Below, in pieces: positions 17,600-26,706 of a stretch of 64,000 nucleotides of DNA (position 1 is the stretch's first letter; each line of letters starts with the position of its first letter). The notes under the pieces are model-generated. The model had not been told where the DNA came from and did no database searches. It saw only the letters and a list, made by a program, of their open reading frames with translations. The translations under genes and the position numbers were made by a program. Origin of the DNA: Clostridia bacterium (GTDB taxonomy: Bacteria; Bacillota_A; Clostridia; Oscillospirales; CAG-272); NCBI GenBank assembly GCA_017466455.1, contig JAFTUD010000013.1, positions 69,583-133,582 on the forward strand, given 5' to 3'.

Positions 17600-19015
17600 A
17601 TGAAAAAATCATTAGCAATTTTACTAACCGTGTGCTTACTGCTTGGCGCTTTTTGCTCGTGTGCAGGAAACGAGGCTCAGAGTGGGTCAAGTGAGGCTCA
17701 GAGTGGGTCAAGCGAGAGTAGTTCTCTTGGCACACAGGACACCGAAAAGAAGCCTGCCGACACGCAGGGCGGTGATGAGGAGTCATCCTCGCTTGGCGGT
17801 GAGGAATCGTCATCTACCACAGAGCCACCTCTTAAGCAGCTTGATGACAGTGTTGTTGACCTGATGAGTGGCATAAGCTCAAACCTGCTCACGCAGGACA
17901 GGGTGATTGATGAAGAATTTATCCTTTCTCAAATGAACTTTTCCCTCGACCTTTTTAAAGGCTCGGTTAAAAAGAGCGTGAACGAGAATGTTTTCATTTC
18001 TCCCTTATCGGTTCAAATCGCCCTTGCTATGAATGCAAACGGTGCAAACGGACAAACGAGGAGCGAAATGGAGAGCGTGCTTGCAAACGGTATTTCTCTT
18101 GAAGACTTAAACGAATATCTTAGCACCTACACCTCAAATCTGCCGTCAAGCGAAAACGCCAAACTTGAAATCGCAAATTCCATATGGTTTAGAGATAGAA
18201 ACGGATTTGAGGTAAAGCGTGACTTTTTGCAAAAGAACGCAAACTACTTCCGCGCGGAAATTTACAAGGCAAAATTTGATGATAGCACGGTAAATAGCAT
18301 AAACGACTGGGTTGACAAAAACACCGACTCAATGATTAAGGAAATCTTAAAGGAAATTCCGCCAGATGCTATGATGTATCTGATAAACGCGATAGTTTTT
18401 GACGCAGAGTGGCAAAATCAGTTCTACGAGGACGCTGTATACGACGCTGAATTTACCAACATTTTTGGAGATAAAAAGAGCGTTGAAATGATGTATCGTA
18501 ACTCCGAATATATGTATATTGAAGCAGACAATGCAACAGGCTTTAAAAAGAACTATTCGGGTGGCGGTTACGGCTTTGTCGCACTGCTTCCAAACGAAGA
18601 TGTATCTATAAATGACTATATTGCATCGCTTGATGAGAGCGCACTGCTTGACACCTTGAAAGGCATTCGCGCCTCGGGTGAGGGCATAATTAAAATTCCT
18701 AAATTTGAGCTTGAATACACTCTTAATATGAACGAACTTTTAAGTGAACTTGGAATGAGTAGTGCCTTTGGCGAAAGCGCCGATTTTAGCGGTATATCGA
18801 ACGAAAGCTTATATATAAGCCAGGTTCTACACAAGACCTTTATCTCGCTTGACAACCTCGGCACAAGGGCGGGGGCTGTTACAATGATTGAGAACAAAGC
18901 GGAGAGCGAATCCAAAATCGCTTGGACGGTAACGCTTGACAGACCGTTTGTGTATATGATTGTTGATAACGCAACAAATCTTCCGATTTTCATAGGCGCG
19001 GTAATGGATATATAA
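17600..19015 (+). CDS. lipoprotein serpin (serine protease inhibitor)
   Basis: Surface-anchored serpin of 471 aa that would trap a serine or cysteine protease by a suicide mechanism. The signal peptide ends in a lipobox (LLGAFCSC). A Ser/Glu-rich linker follows, including an exact 21-base duplication (17672-17713) coding EAQSGSS twice. The serpin fold runs from about residue 110: VFISPLSVQIALAMNANG is the signature helix, and DRPFVYMIVDNATNLPIF plus IGAVMDI close the protein. The reactive-loop hinge is GTRAGAVTMIENK, with Arg where most inhibitory serpins have Glu. In gut bacteria such serpins can protect against host or microbial proteases. GGAGG precedes the ATG. Confidence 0.92.
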   Translation: MKKSLAILLTVCLLLGAFCSCAGNEAQSGSSEAQSGSSESSSLGTQDTEKKPADTQGGDEESSSLGGEESSSTTEPPLKQLDDSVVDLMSGISSNLLTQDRVIDEEFILSQMNFSLDLFKGSVKKSVNENVFISPLSVQIALAMNANGANGQTRSEMESVLANGISLEDLNEYLSTYTSNLPSSENAKLEIANSIWFRDRNGFEVKRDFLQKNANYFRAEIYKAKFDDSTVNSINDWVDKNTDSMIKEILKEIPPDAMMYLINAIVFDAEWQNQFYEDAVYDAEFTNIFGDKKSVEMMYRNSEYMYIEADNATGFKKNYSGGGYGFVALLPNEDVSINDYIASLDESALLDTLKGIRASGEGIIKIPKFELEYTLNMNELLSELGMSSAFGESADFSGISNESLYISQVLHKTFISLDNLGTRAGAVTMIENKAESESKIAWTVTLDRPFVYMIVDNATNLPIFIGAVMDI

Positions 19016-19037
19016 CTCAACTGCAATAATACTAAAC

Positions 19038-19064
19038 AAAAAATCCCCTTTTGGGGATTTTTGT
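19038..19064. terminator. bidirectional rho-independent terminator
   Basis: AAAAATCCCC / GGGGATTTTT between the serpin and the convergent HAD gene. Confidence 0.85.
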
Positions 19065-19073
19065 TATTTTATG

Positions 19074-19799
19074 TTAGTCAAAAAGGTCCTTTAGGTATGA
19101 AATAAGGTCGTCAAAATCGCCGTTTGGGTAGGCGCAAATGTCCTCATTATTCTTATTTATCAGACACGGGGTGAGCAAAAACACGCTCATACCGAGGTCC
19201 TTGGCTATCATATCCTCACCTACATCATTACCTACCATCAAGCACTCGCTTGGGTCACGGTCAAGGCGTGAGAGGATTTCCCTATAATAATCGGGGTTGG
19301 GCTTGCAGAAATGGGAGTTTGAATAATTTGTCACAAGTGAAAAATCACTCTCATCAAGACCTGCCCACGAAATTCTCTTTCTTGTCGCTATAGGTGGGAA
19401 AATCGGGTTGGTGGCAAGCACCCTTGAAATATTCCTTTCCTTTAGAAAATCAATCACATCACGCGCCCTTTTATCGTATCCGCAGGATTTTTGAACGAGG
19501 TCAAATTCATTTTCGTAAAAATCCGCAAGGATTTTTTCATCATTTCGTGCCCTTTCTCCGTAAATTTCGGAAAAGGCGTCCCAAAAGCGCTCCTCATTAA
19601 GCACTGAGCCGTCATTTTTTACCATCATAGCCGTGCCCTGCCATATTGCGCCAACAAGCTCCTTACTATCATAGCCATAGGGTGCAAGCTTCCTTGCAAG
19701 ACCGCCGAAATATGCTTTTATAAACACATCCTGATCCATAGGGAGCAGTGTGCCGTCAAGGTCAAAAAGCACCGTGCTTATCTTTTTTGCGTTTTCCAT
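19074..19799 (-). CDS. HAD-family hydrolase
   Basis: Phosphatase of 241 aa. Motif I is VLFDLDGTLLPMD (nucleophile Asp), motif II VLATNP, the Lys of motif III probably in FCKPNPDYY, and motif IV LMVGNDVGEDM. A helical cap lies between motifs I and II, so it is a subfamily I enzyme. AAGGGGGAAC precedes the ATG. It is transcribed alone from the promoter just upstream. The substrate is unknown. Confidence 0.88.
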   Translation of the reverse strand: MENAKKISTVLFDLDGTLLPMDQDVFIKAYFGGLARKLAPYGYDSKELVGAIWQGTAMMVKNDGSVLNEERFWDAFSEIYGERARNDEKILADFYENEFDLVQKSCGYDKRARDVIDFLKERNISRVLATNPIFPPIATRKRISWAGLDESDFSLVTNYSNSHFCKPNPDYYREILSRLDRDPSECLMVGNDVGEDMIAKDLGMSVFLLTPCLINKNNEDICAYPNGDFDDLISYLKDLFD

Positions 19800-19839
19800 A
19801 TCGTTCCCCCTTAATTAAGTCTATTTATAACTATGAAGA

Positions 19840-19868
19840 ATTTTATCATAACAGGAGCGCATTTTCAA
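19840..19868 (-). promoter_or_regulatory. promoter of the HAD gene
   Basis: On the minus strand TTGAAA, 17-base spacer, TAAAAT. Confidence 0.68.
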
Positions 19869-19956
19869 GATTTTTCTGGTATTTTCTTAAAAATATACGG
19901 TGCGGTATGCGGTGAAAAGTATATTTTTAAAACGCACGCAAAAATAATCAAAGTGC

Positions 19957-19985
19957 TTGATTTTCGCGCCTGCATATTGTAAAAT
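19957..19985 (+). promoter_or_regulatory. promoter of the GH36 operon
   Basis: TTGATT, 17-base spacer, TAAAAT, followed by a leader hairpin GCCGA / TCGGC (about 19993-20008). Confidence 0.68.
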
Positions 19986-20033
19986 AATATATGAGCCGAC
20001 ACGCTCGGCTAAAACAAAAATCAAGGAGAAATT

Positions 20034-21911
20034 ATGAGATTTAAAAATAGCACGCTTAGCGATATGCTTACGCTTTTTTCAGATGCGCCCGACTCGCCAA
20101 GCACGGTTGTGCGAAACGGGGACTGCTACACTATTAAAAACGACCATTTTCTTGTGGAATGTGTCTTTAAAAAGCATAAAACGGGCATTATTTCAAGGCA
20201 GGACACAATAACGAATATATCGGGCAAGCGCCTTACCATTAACACCGCGCGCTCAAAATTCACGCTCAACGGCGGTGAATATGAGGTATATACACAGTAC
20301 AGTGAGCATATAAGCGAGGGCATGGGCGCATGGCATACACTGTCAAGCGGTGTATTCGGCGCAAGCGATGAGGTGCGCACAAATCAAGATGTATGCCCCT
20401 TTGTCGCTATCTATAACAATCAAAGCTCGCGCGGAACAGCCTTTCATATTATGGCAAAAAGCGCGTTTGAATACAGGGTTTCGCGCCACTGTGAGTTCCT
20501 TTCCCCCCGTGTGGTGACGGTGGAGCTTGGCTTCAGGGGTGATGATTTTATCTATGCGCTAAACGACGGCGAGTCGCTTATCCTGCCCGAGATTTTATAC
20601 TACGATTTTGAAAACAAGCTTGACCTTGATGCATACAAGCTACATAGATATTTCAACGAGAAATTCAAAAAGCCCCTTCCTATCATTTACAACTCGTGGA
20701 TGAGCCATTTTGACGATATGAGCTACGACTCGCTTATGCTTCAGCTTGAGCGCGCTAAGGCTATTGGCTGTGAATACTTTACCGTTGATGCGGGTTGGTT
20801 TGGCGAAACGCAAAAATGGTGGGATGTTGTCGGCGACTGGAGTGAGCCGAGCGAGTGCGGAATGTGCGGTCGCCTTAAGGATTTTGCCGACAGGGTGCAT
20901 GAGTGCGGTCTTGGCTTCGGCTTATGGTTTGAGATTGAGCGCGCCTCGTTTGAGTCAAGCAATTTCAAGGCACACAGTGAGCTTTACACCGTTTGTGGCA
21001 ATCATGCGTATATTGATTTTGCAAATCCCGCAGCGGTTGACTTTATTTACTCTGTTTTAAAGGAAAATATTGACAAATACGGAATTGATTTTATAAAATT
21101 TGACCTCAATGCTCCGCTTACATACAGCAGGGGCGGATGTGCGTTTATAAAATACTACGAGGGCTGGTGCGATTTCCTTGGCAGGATTAAGCGCGATTTC
21201 CCCTTACTCCACCTTGAATGCTGTGCAAGCGGTGGCGGCAGAATGTCGCTTTCAAATGTGCCATACTTTGATAGCTTCTGGATGAGCGACAACCACGGAA
21301 TTTACGAGCAGCTTGATATTTTCAAATCAACGCTTATCCGTATGCCGTCAAGCATTTTGGAGCATTGGGCTACTATTCGCTCGCTTGAGGGCTTTACTCC
21401 TACCTACCCCGTCGGTGGCACGACCGAGAAGATTTTGCTAAGCGCCGATTGTAGCTGGATACATCTTGAGGAAGCGAATATGGAGTACATTAAAAACGCG
21501 CTTGTCGGCGGTCCTGTGGGGGTTAGCTGTGACCTTACGCAGGTTTCGGACAAGACCCTTTCAGAGCTTGGTGACTTTATTTCCGAATACAAGGCGGACA
21601 GGGAATTTTGGAGAAATAGCGAGTGCCGTATTCTTTGTAGCACGGACTCACTTACTATTTTGCAGTTTAACGACCCCGATTTTAACGATGTGCGTATATT
21701 TGCGTACACAGACAAATATCATCAAGAGGAAACGACCGTTTACCCCGTGCTTGATACGGACGCATGCTACTCCGTCACCAAAGCAGAGCGCGAGGGCGTA
21801 ATGTCGCTTGAGGAAACGGTGCTTTCCGCTAAGGAAATAAGGAGCGAGGGCATTGACCTTTGCACATGGGGGCTCAGATGCTCATATAAAATGAACCTTA
21901 AAAGGCAATAA
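20034..21911 (+). CDS. GH36-like alpha-galactosidase, divergent
   Basis: Cytoplasmic glycosidase of 625 aa with the GH36 layout: N-terminal beta-sandwich (to about residue 210), a (beta/alpha)8 barrel, and a C-terminal beta domain. Barrel landmarks are FTVDAGWFGETQKWW, LWFEIERASFES, the nucleophile Asp in DFIKFDLNAPL (KWD.N in typical members), ECCASGGGRMS and the acid/base Asp in FWMSDNHG. The substitutions at KFDLN and MSDN set it apart from the neighbour, so its sugar specificity may differ. CAAGGAGAAATT precedes the ATG. It lies 17 bases from the next GH36 gene and is surely in one operon with it. Confidence 0.87.
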   Translation: MRFKNSTLSDMLTLFSDAPDSPSTVVRNGDCYTIKNDHFLVECVFKKHKTGIISRQDTITNISGKRLTINTARSKFTLNGGEYEVYTQYSEHISEGMGAWHTLSSGVFGASDEVRTNQDVCPFVAIYNNQSSRGTAFHIMAKSAFEYRVSRHCEFLSPRVVTVELGFRGDDFIYALNDGESLILPEILYYDFENKLDLDAYKLHRYFNEKFKKPLPIIYNSWMSHFDDMSYDSLMLQLERAKAIGCEYFTVDAGWFGETQKWWDVVGDWSEPSECGMCGRLKDFADRVHECGLGFGLWFEIERASFESSNFKAHSELYTVCGNHAYIDFANPAAVDFIYSVLKENIDKYGIDFIKFDLNAPLTYSRGGCAFIKYYEGWCDFLGRIKRDFPLLHLECCASGGGRMSLSNVPYFDSFWMSDNHGIYEQLDIFKSTLIRMPSSILEHWATIRSLEGFTPTYPVGGTTEKILLSADCSWIHLEEANMEYIKNALVGGPVGVSCDLTQVSDKTLSELGDFISEYKADREFWRNSECRILCSTDSLTILQFNDPDFNDVRIFAYTDKYHQEETTVYPVLDTDACYSVTKAEREGVMSLEETVLSAKEIRSEGIDLCTWGLRCSYKMNLKRQ

Positions 21912-21928
21912 GCAAAAGGAGATAAAAA

Positions 21929-24121
21929 ATGATAAAAATTGACAAGGAAAAGGGGCTTTATACCCTATCAACAAAGGGCTCAACCTATCAAATGAAGGTA
22001 AATCCCTACGGTGTTTTGCTTCATACCTATTACGGCAAGCGCGTGGGCGAGCAGGATATGTCGTACACAATTCACGATGATATGCCAAAGGACCATAAGG
22101 TTCTTAACGATAAGGTTTTAGGTGATGATATTTACGGAAGAGTTGACCATCTTCCGCTTGAAATCTCCTGCTATGGCTGTGGAGATTACCGTGAAAGCAC
22201 CCTCTCTATAAGAAATGCCGATGGCACGCTCGGTCTTCAGCCCGTATTTCATAGCGCGCGAGTTGAGAGTGGCAAATACTCAATCCCCTCTCTTCCTGCC
22301 TTTTACGGTGATACAGCCGAAACGCTGATTATTACGCTGAAGGACAGGGTTTACGACATTTATATTCATCTTTACTATGGCGTTTTTGAGGAATACGACC
22401 TAATTTGTCGCTCTATCAGAATTGAAAACAAGACGGACAAGAAAATCACTGTTGAAAAGGCGCTTTCGCTAAATCTTGACCTTCCCTTCGGTAGCTACGA
22501 CCTCGTTTCATTCAGAGGTAAGTGGGCACAGGAGAGAATTTTCCAGCGCACCCCTATTATGTACGGTAAAAATCAGGTGTTCTCCACCCGCGGAGCATCG
22601 GGTCATATGATGAACCCCTTCTGCATTGTTTGCGACAAGGCTACAACAGAGGTAAGCGGTGATGCCTATGGCGTTGCGCTCGTTTACAGTGGAAGCTTTC
22701 TTATGTCGGCAAGCAAGGGCTTTTCCGATGCTACTCGCCTTGTTGCCGGAATAAACCCCGAAAGCTTCAGCTTCGCGCTTGAGGCAGGAGAGGTATTTTG
22801 CACGCCCGAGGCATGTATGTGTTATAGCTCAAACGGCTTTGGAGAGATGTCAAGGAGCTTACACAGGGCTATAAGGAACAACCTTTGCCGTGGCAAGTTC
22901 AAAAACGCGCGCCGTCCTATCCTTATTAACAACTGGGAAGGCACTTACTTCGATTTTAATGCCGACAAGCTCGTTTCAATGGCGAAGGACGCGCAGAAGC
23001 TCGGCGTTGAGCTTTTCGTTATGGACGATGGTTGGTTTGGCAAGCGTGACAACGACTGGAGTGGACTTGGCGACTGGTATCCCAACGAGAAAAAGCTCGG
23101 CTGTACTCTTGGCGAGCTTTCAAGGAGAATAAACGATGCAGGACTTAAGTTCGGTATTTGGTTTGAGCCTGAGTGCGTGAGCGAGGACAGCGACCTTTTC
23201 CGCGCGCACCCCGATTATGCCTTTAGAATGCCGAACAGACAACCTACGCTTGCAAGGCATCAGCTAATTCTTGACTTCTCACGCAAGGAAGTAAGGGATA
23301 ATATTTACAATCAAATCAAGGCGGTGCTTGACGGCGCTAATATTTCCTATGTAAAGTGGGATTACAACCGCAATATAACCGACCTTTACTCCGCAGATAT
23401 TCCTGCCGAAAGACAGGGTGAGGTGCTACATAGATATATGCTCGGTCTTTATGAGCTTCTTGAAAGGCTCACAAGCGAATATCCCGATGTCCTCTTTGAG
23501 AGTTGCTCGGGCGGTGGCGGTCGCTTTGACCTCGGTATGCACCATTATATGCCACAGGCTTGGACAAGTGACGACACGGACCCCATTGAGCGCCTTAAAA
23601 TTCAATACGGCACATCCTTCTGCTATCCGATTTCCACAATGGGTGCGCATGTTTCCGCATCTCCCAACCATCAGACAGGCAGGGTAACTCCGCTTAAAAC
23701 CCGCGGAACGGTTGCGTACTTCGGCACATACGGTCTTGAGCTTGATGTAAACAAAATGACAGATGAGGAAAAGGAAGAAATCAAGCGTCAGATTTGTGAA
23801 TTTAAGGAGCATTACGAGCTTATTCAAAGAGGTGACTACTATCGCCTTATCTCTCCGTTTGATGAAAACAGCCTTTACTGCGCTTGGTCCTGCGTTTCAA
23901 GCGATAAAAGCGAGGCTATTGTCGCATGCGTAAGGCACAAAAATGTCGCAAGCTTCTCCCGTGAGGCGGTAAGGCTTCAGGGTCTTGATGAGAATAAGCG
24001 ATACACAATAAACGGTGGCACAGCCGTGCTTGGCAGTGCGCTTATGAGCCATGGTCTGCTCCTTGACGGCGGTTGGGGCGATTATCCGTCGTTTATATAC
24101 CACCTTCAAGCTATTGACTAA
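21929..24121 (+). CDS. alpha-galactosidase, GH36
   Basis: Enzyme of 730 aa that removes terminal alpha-1,6-galactose from raffinose-family sugars or galactomannan fragments. All canonical motifs are present: VMDDGWFGKRDND, the nucleophile Asp in YVKWDYNRNI, FESCSGGGGRFDLG, and the acid/base in AWTSDDTDPIERL, followed by GAHVSASPNHQTGR. Length and domain order match full-size tetrameric bacterial GH36 enzymes. There is no signal peptide. AAAGGAGATAAAAA precedes the ATG. Paired with the divergent GH36 gene upstream, it suggests uptake of alpha-galactosides, although no transporter is in the window. Confidence 0.94.
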   Translation: MIKIDKEKGLYTLSTKGSTYQMKVNPYGVLLHTYYGKRVGEQDMSYTIHDDMPKDHKVLNDKVLGDDIYGRVDHLPLEISCYGCGDYRESTLSIRNADGTLGLQPVFHSARVESGKYSIPSLPAFYGDTAETLIITLKDRVYDIYIHLYYGVFEEYDLICRSIRIENKTDKKITVEKALSLNLDLPFGSYDLVSFRGKWAQERIFQRTPIMYGKNQVFSTRGASGHMMNPFCIVCDKATTEVSGDAYGVALVYSGSFLMSASKGFSDATRLVAGINPESFSFALEAGEVFCTPEACMCYSSNGFGEMSRSLHRAIRNNLCRGKFKNARRPILINNWEGTYFDFNADKLVSMAKDAQKLGVELFVMDDGWFGKRDNDWSGLGDWYPNEKKLGCTLGELSRRINDAGLKFGIWFEPECVSEDSDLFRAHPDYAFRMPNRQPTLARHQLILDFSRKEVRDNIYNQIKAVLDGANISYVKWDYNRNITDLYSADIPAERQGEVLHRYMLGLYELLERLTSEYPDVLFESCSGGGGRFDLGMHHYMPQAWTSDDTDPIERLKIQYGTSFCYPISTMGAHVSASPNHQTGRVTPLKTRGTVAYFGTYGLELDVNKMTDEEKEEIKRQICEFKEHYELIQRGDYYRLISPFDENSLYCAWSCVSSDKSEAIVACVRHKNVASFSREAVRLQGLDENKRYTINGGTAVLGSALMSHGLLLDGGWGDYPSFIYHLQAID

Positions 24122-24182
24122 CAAAAAGCCATCAGCCAAAGCGCGACGATATCAATAAAAAATCACACTAACCGAATGAGAT

Positions 24183-24225
24183 AAAAAAATCATCACAGAC
24201 AAAAAATCTGCGATGATTTTTTCTT
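24183..24225 (+). terminator. rho-independent terminator
   Basis: AAAAAATCATCACAGA / TCTGCGATGATTTTTT after the GH36 operon. Confidence 0.85.
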
Positions 24226-24270
24226 TTTGCAAAAATAAAAACGCCTTTATTTGCCATTTTTAAAAAAATG

Positions 24271-24299
24271 TTGATTTTGGTAAATAGATATGCTATAAT
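24271..24299 (+). promoter_or_regulatory. sigma-A type promoter
   Basis: TTGATT, 17-base spacer, TATAAT, ahead of the DUF4143 ATPase. Confidence 0.73.
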
Positions 24300-24319
24300 A
24301 TTAGCAAGAGGTGATGATT

Positions 24320-25510
24320 ATGAAGCTCATTCAACGCAATCAATATTTAGAAAAAATAATAAGTGTTATGGGAACGCCGGATATTAAGGTAATCACAGGC
24401 GTGCGCCGTAGCGGTAAATCAAAATTATTAGAAGCATTTAAAGCACACATTCAAAAAAGCAATACAAATGCAAATATCATACACATCAATTTCAATTTAC
24501 CTGAGTACGATGTCCTTGCGGACGGTAAAGCACTATACGACTATATCAATTCAAAATATATAGACGGTTGTGAGAACTTTGTTCTTATTGATGAAGTGCA
24601 AATGTGCAAGTGCTTTGAAAGAGCAATCAACGGACTTCACGCAACAGAAAAATTTGATATCTATATCACAGGCTCAAACGCTTTCCTTTTAAGCTCGGAT
24701 TTGGCTACCTTATTTACCGGACGAACCTTTGAAATCAAGGTATACCCATTTTCGTTCGGAGAGTATATGCAATACTTTGAGTTACAGGACAAATATAATG
24801 CCTTTGATAAATATATGATTGAAGGTGGTATGGCAGGCTCATACCTTTATAAGGAGCAAGAATCGAAATACGACTATATCGCAGAGGTTTTTAATACACT
24901 TATTATTAGAGATATTCGCAAAAAGTACAAAATCAGAAACACGCAGCTTATGGATAGGGTCGTTGACTTTTTAATGGACAACATATCAAACCTATCTTCT
25001 GCAAGAAGCATTACAAATACCTTGACGGGTGTGAAAGAAAAGGTCAATCACAACACGATAGGCTCCTATATGCAGTACCTTTGCAATGCTTTCGCATTTT
25101 ATAAGATTCGCAGATACGACATAAAGGGCAAAAAATATCTGTCGAGTAATGATAAGTATTATTTGAGCGATCATGCCTTCCGTTACGCAAAGCTCGGCAC
25201 AAAAAATATGGATTACGGCAGAATCCTTGAAAACATCGTAGCGATAGAGCTTTTGCGCAGAGGCTACGAGGTCTACATTGGAGTGCTGTACAAAAAAGAG
25301 ATAGATTTCGTTGCCATTAAGCGTAACGAAAAAATATATATTCAGGTAGCCGATAATATAAGCGATGAAAAAACCTTTGAAAGAGAAATATCTCCCCTAT
25401 TGCAAATAAAAGACGCTTATCCCAAAATGGTAATTGCAAGAACCTGTCACGATGAATATCAACACGAGGGTGTGCGGATTGTAGACATTGCAGATTGGCT
25501 GTTAAAGTAA
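24320..25510 (+). CDS. AAA-type ATPase with DUF4143 domain
   Basis: ATP-binding protein of 396 aa. Walker A is TGVRRSGKSKLLEAF (residues about 26-40), Walker B is FVLIDEVQM, and the sensor-like ITGSNAFLLSSDL follows. The C-terminal half matches DUF4143, with GRILENIVAIELLRRGYEV and the nuclease-like IDFVAIKRNEKIYIQVA, a weak PD-(D/E)xK pattern (D, then the E/Q-x-K region). I start it at the ATG at 24320 (AGAGGTGATGATT before it). This family is widespread and patchily distributed; its role is unproven. The gene is more AT-rich than its neighbours by eye, as are the next two, suggesting an acquired island. Confidence 0.88.
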   Translation: MKLIQRNQYLEKIISVMGTPDIKVITGVRRSGKSKLLEAFKAHIQKSNTNANIIHINFNLPEYDVLADGKALYDYINSKYIDGCENFVLIDEVQMCKCFERAINGLHATEKFDIYITGSNAFLLSSDLATLFTGRTFEIKVYPFSFGEYMQYFELQDKYNAFDKYMIEGGMAGSYLYKEQESKYDYIAEVFNTLIIRDIRKKYKIRNTQLMDRVVDFLMDNISNLSSARSITNTLTGVKEKVNHNTIGSYMQYLCNAFAFYKIRRYDIKGKKYLSSNDKYYLSDHAFRYAKLGTKNMDYGRILENIVAIELLRRGYEVYIGVLYKKEIDFVAIKRNEKIYIQVADNISDEKTFEREISPLLQIKDAYPKMVIARTCHDEYQHEGVRIVDIADWLLK

Positions 25511-25620
25511 TAGACAAAAATGAATTTTTTTCAAAAATGGTAAACAGAGGAGAATAAATCAATAAAAATTAACCAAGAAGGCATTTTGAAAAAGCATCTT
25601 GAATAATTTATTAAAAAAAC

Positions 25621-25661
25621 AAAAAGCGTCTTGTGCCGACTTGGCATAAGACGCTTTTTTT
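25621..25661. terminator. bidirectional rho-independent terminator
   Basis: AAAAAGCGTCTTGTGCC / GGCATAAGACGCTTTTTT between the converging ATPase and XRE genes. Confidence 0.88.
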
Positions 25662-25989
25662 ATTTCTTTTTCTCAAATTTAATCATCGCATTTACAACAC
25701 TATAAACTCTATCTCTTTCAAGAGGAGTTAAGGAAGCAATTTCCTCGGTGATTTCAGATGATTTAACGCTATATCCTGTTGAAAGCACATCAGCGAGCAA
25801 CAAATCCGCAGACACATTTAGCGTGTTTGCAATAGTGATGAATGTTTCCAGCTTGGGAACCTTTTCGCCACGCTCAATCATTCCCGTATAGGTAACGCTC
25901 AAGCCTGTTTTCTCGGCAAAATCCTCTTGTCGCCACCCCTTTGCCTCTCTAAATTTTCTTATCCGTCTTCCGATAGATGAAATATCCAT
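25660..25989 (-). CDS. XRE-family helix-turn-helix regulator
   Basis: Transcription regulator of 109 aa. The N-terminal 65 residues are a Cro/cI-type HTH (IGRRIRKFREAKGWRQEDFA, then TGLSVTYTGMIERGEKVP as the recognition segment). The C-terminal 40 residues are helical (SLTPLERDRVYSVVNAMIKF) and probably dimerise. TAGAGGTATATT precedes the ATG. The upstream region (25990-26060) holds AT-rich partial inverted repeats that could be its operator. It lies between the ATPase and a SLOG-type gene; a regulatory link to either is a guess. Confidence 0.88.
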   Translation of the reverse strand: MDISSIGRRIRKFREAKGWRQEDFAEKTGLSVTYTGMIERGEKVPKLETFITIANTLNVSADLLLADVLSTGYSVKSSEITEEIASLTPLERDRVYSVVNAMIKFEKKK

Positions 25990-26088
25990 AATATACCTCT
26001 AAAATATTAGTTATTCTCTCTTACTAATAGTATAGATTGTTATTTGGTAATAATACAGTATATATTCGGAAGACATCATAACTGATGG

Positions 26089-26117
26089 TTGATATTTTTG
26101 AAATTTTATGGTATAAT
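26089..26117 (+). promoter_or_regulatory. sigma-A type promoter
   Basis: TTGATA, 17-base spacer, TATAAT, ahead of the SLOG-like gene. Confidence 0.72.
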
Positions 26118-26174
26118 ATGTGAAGTATAGACTATAAAAATAAAAAACTCAACGAGGTTATTATCAAACACAAA

Positions 26175-26576
26175 ATGATTTGGATAGACAATACATTTAA
26201 AGTTGCGCTTTTCGGTCACCGTAGATTCAACGAGCATTGGGTGCTTGACAAGCATCTTATTCCTCTATTAAGGGACTTGATACGCACAAAGCCCTTTGTG
26301 GAATTTTACATTGGTCGCAACGGCGAGTTTGACATCTACGCTTCTGCGGTGATAAAGCGTATTCAAGCTATGACGGGCAAGGAAAATAGCTCGTTAATTT
26401 GCGTTCTTCCGTATCCCGAAAAGGACATAGAATATTATGAAAAATATTACGATAGCGTAATAATTCCAGAATGTGCCGAAAATGCTCACCCAAAGGTCGC
26501 CATAACAAGGCGCAATCGTTGGATGGTGGAGCAATCCGACCTTGTTGTTTGCTATATAGAGCGAGAAAGCAAATAA
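26175..26576 (+). CDS. SLOG/DUF1273-like protein, C-terminus probably lost
   Basis: Protein of 133 aa with the nucleotide-binding SLOG pattern: VALFGHRRFNEHW at the start, FYIGRNGEFDIYAS, then VAITRRNRWMVEQSDLVVCYI. Related proteins usually continue after this strand into a Gly-Gly segment and a final helix (about 40 more residues), but here the frame stops right after YIERESK. The bases after the stop do not restore a clear family C-terminus, so truncation is likely. The ribosome site GAGG is 16 bases from the ATG, unusually far. Function unknown; related domains bind nucleotide-derived ligands. Confidence 0.68.
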   Translation: MIWIDNTFKVALFGHRRFNEHWVLDKHLIPLLRDLIRTKPFVEFYIGRNGEFDIYASAVIKRIQAMTGKENSSLICVLPYPEKDIEYYEKYYDSVIIPECAENAHPKVAITRRNRWMVEQSDLVVCYIERESK

Positions 26577-26605
26577 TAAATCTCGCAAATATCAATCAAG
26601 ATGAA

Positions 26606-26634
26606 TAAAAGCTCGGCAAATGCCGAGCTTTTAT
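26606..26634 (+). terminator. rho-independent terminator
   Basis: TAAAAGCTCGGCA / TGCCGAGCTTTTA after the SLOG-like gene. Confidence 0.82.
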
Positions 26635-26661
26635 TGTGTCGTGATTTCACTATCCCCTGAC

Positions 26662-26697
26662 AAAAAAGGCTATCGCAGTAGCGATAGCCTTTTTTAT
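26662..26697. terminator. rho-independent terminator, serves the minus strand
   Basis: AAAAAAGGCTATCGC / GCGATAGCCTTTTTT, adjacent to the stop of the convergent DUF4091 gene. Confidence 0.85.
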
Positions 26698-26706
26698 TTA
26701 TTGTTT

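Noticed and set aside
24320..25510. DUF4143 ATPase as a transposase or IS gene
   Set aside because: No terminal inverted repeats or target duplications were seen, and its motifs are those of an AAA ATPase.
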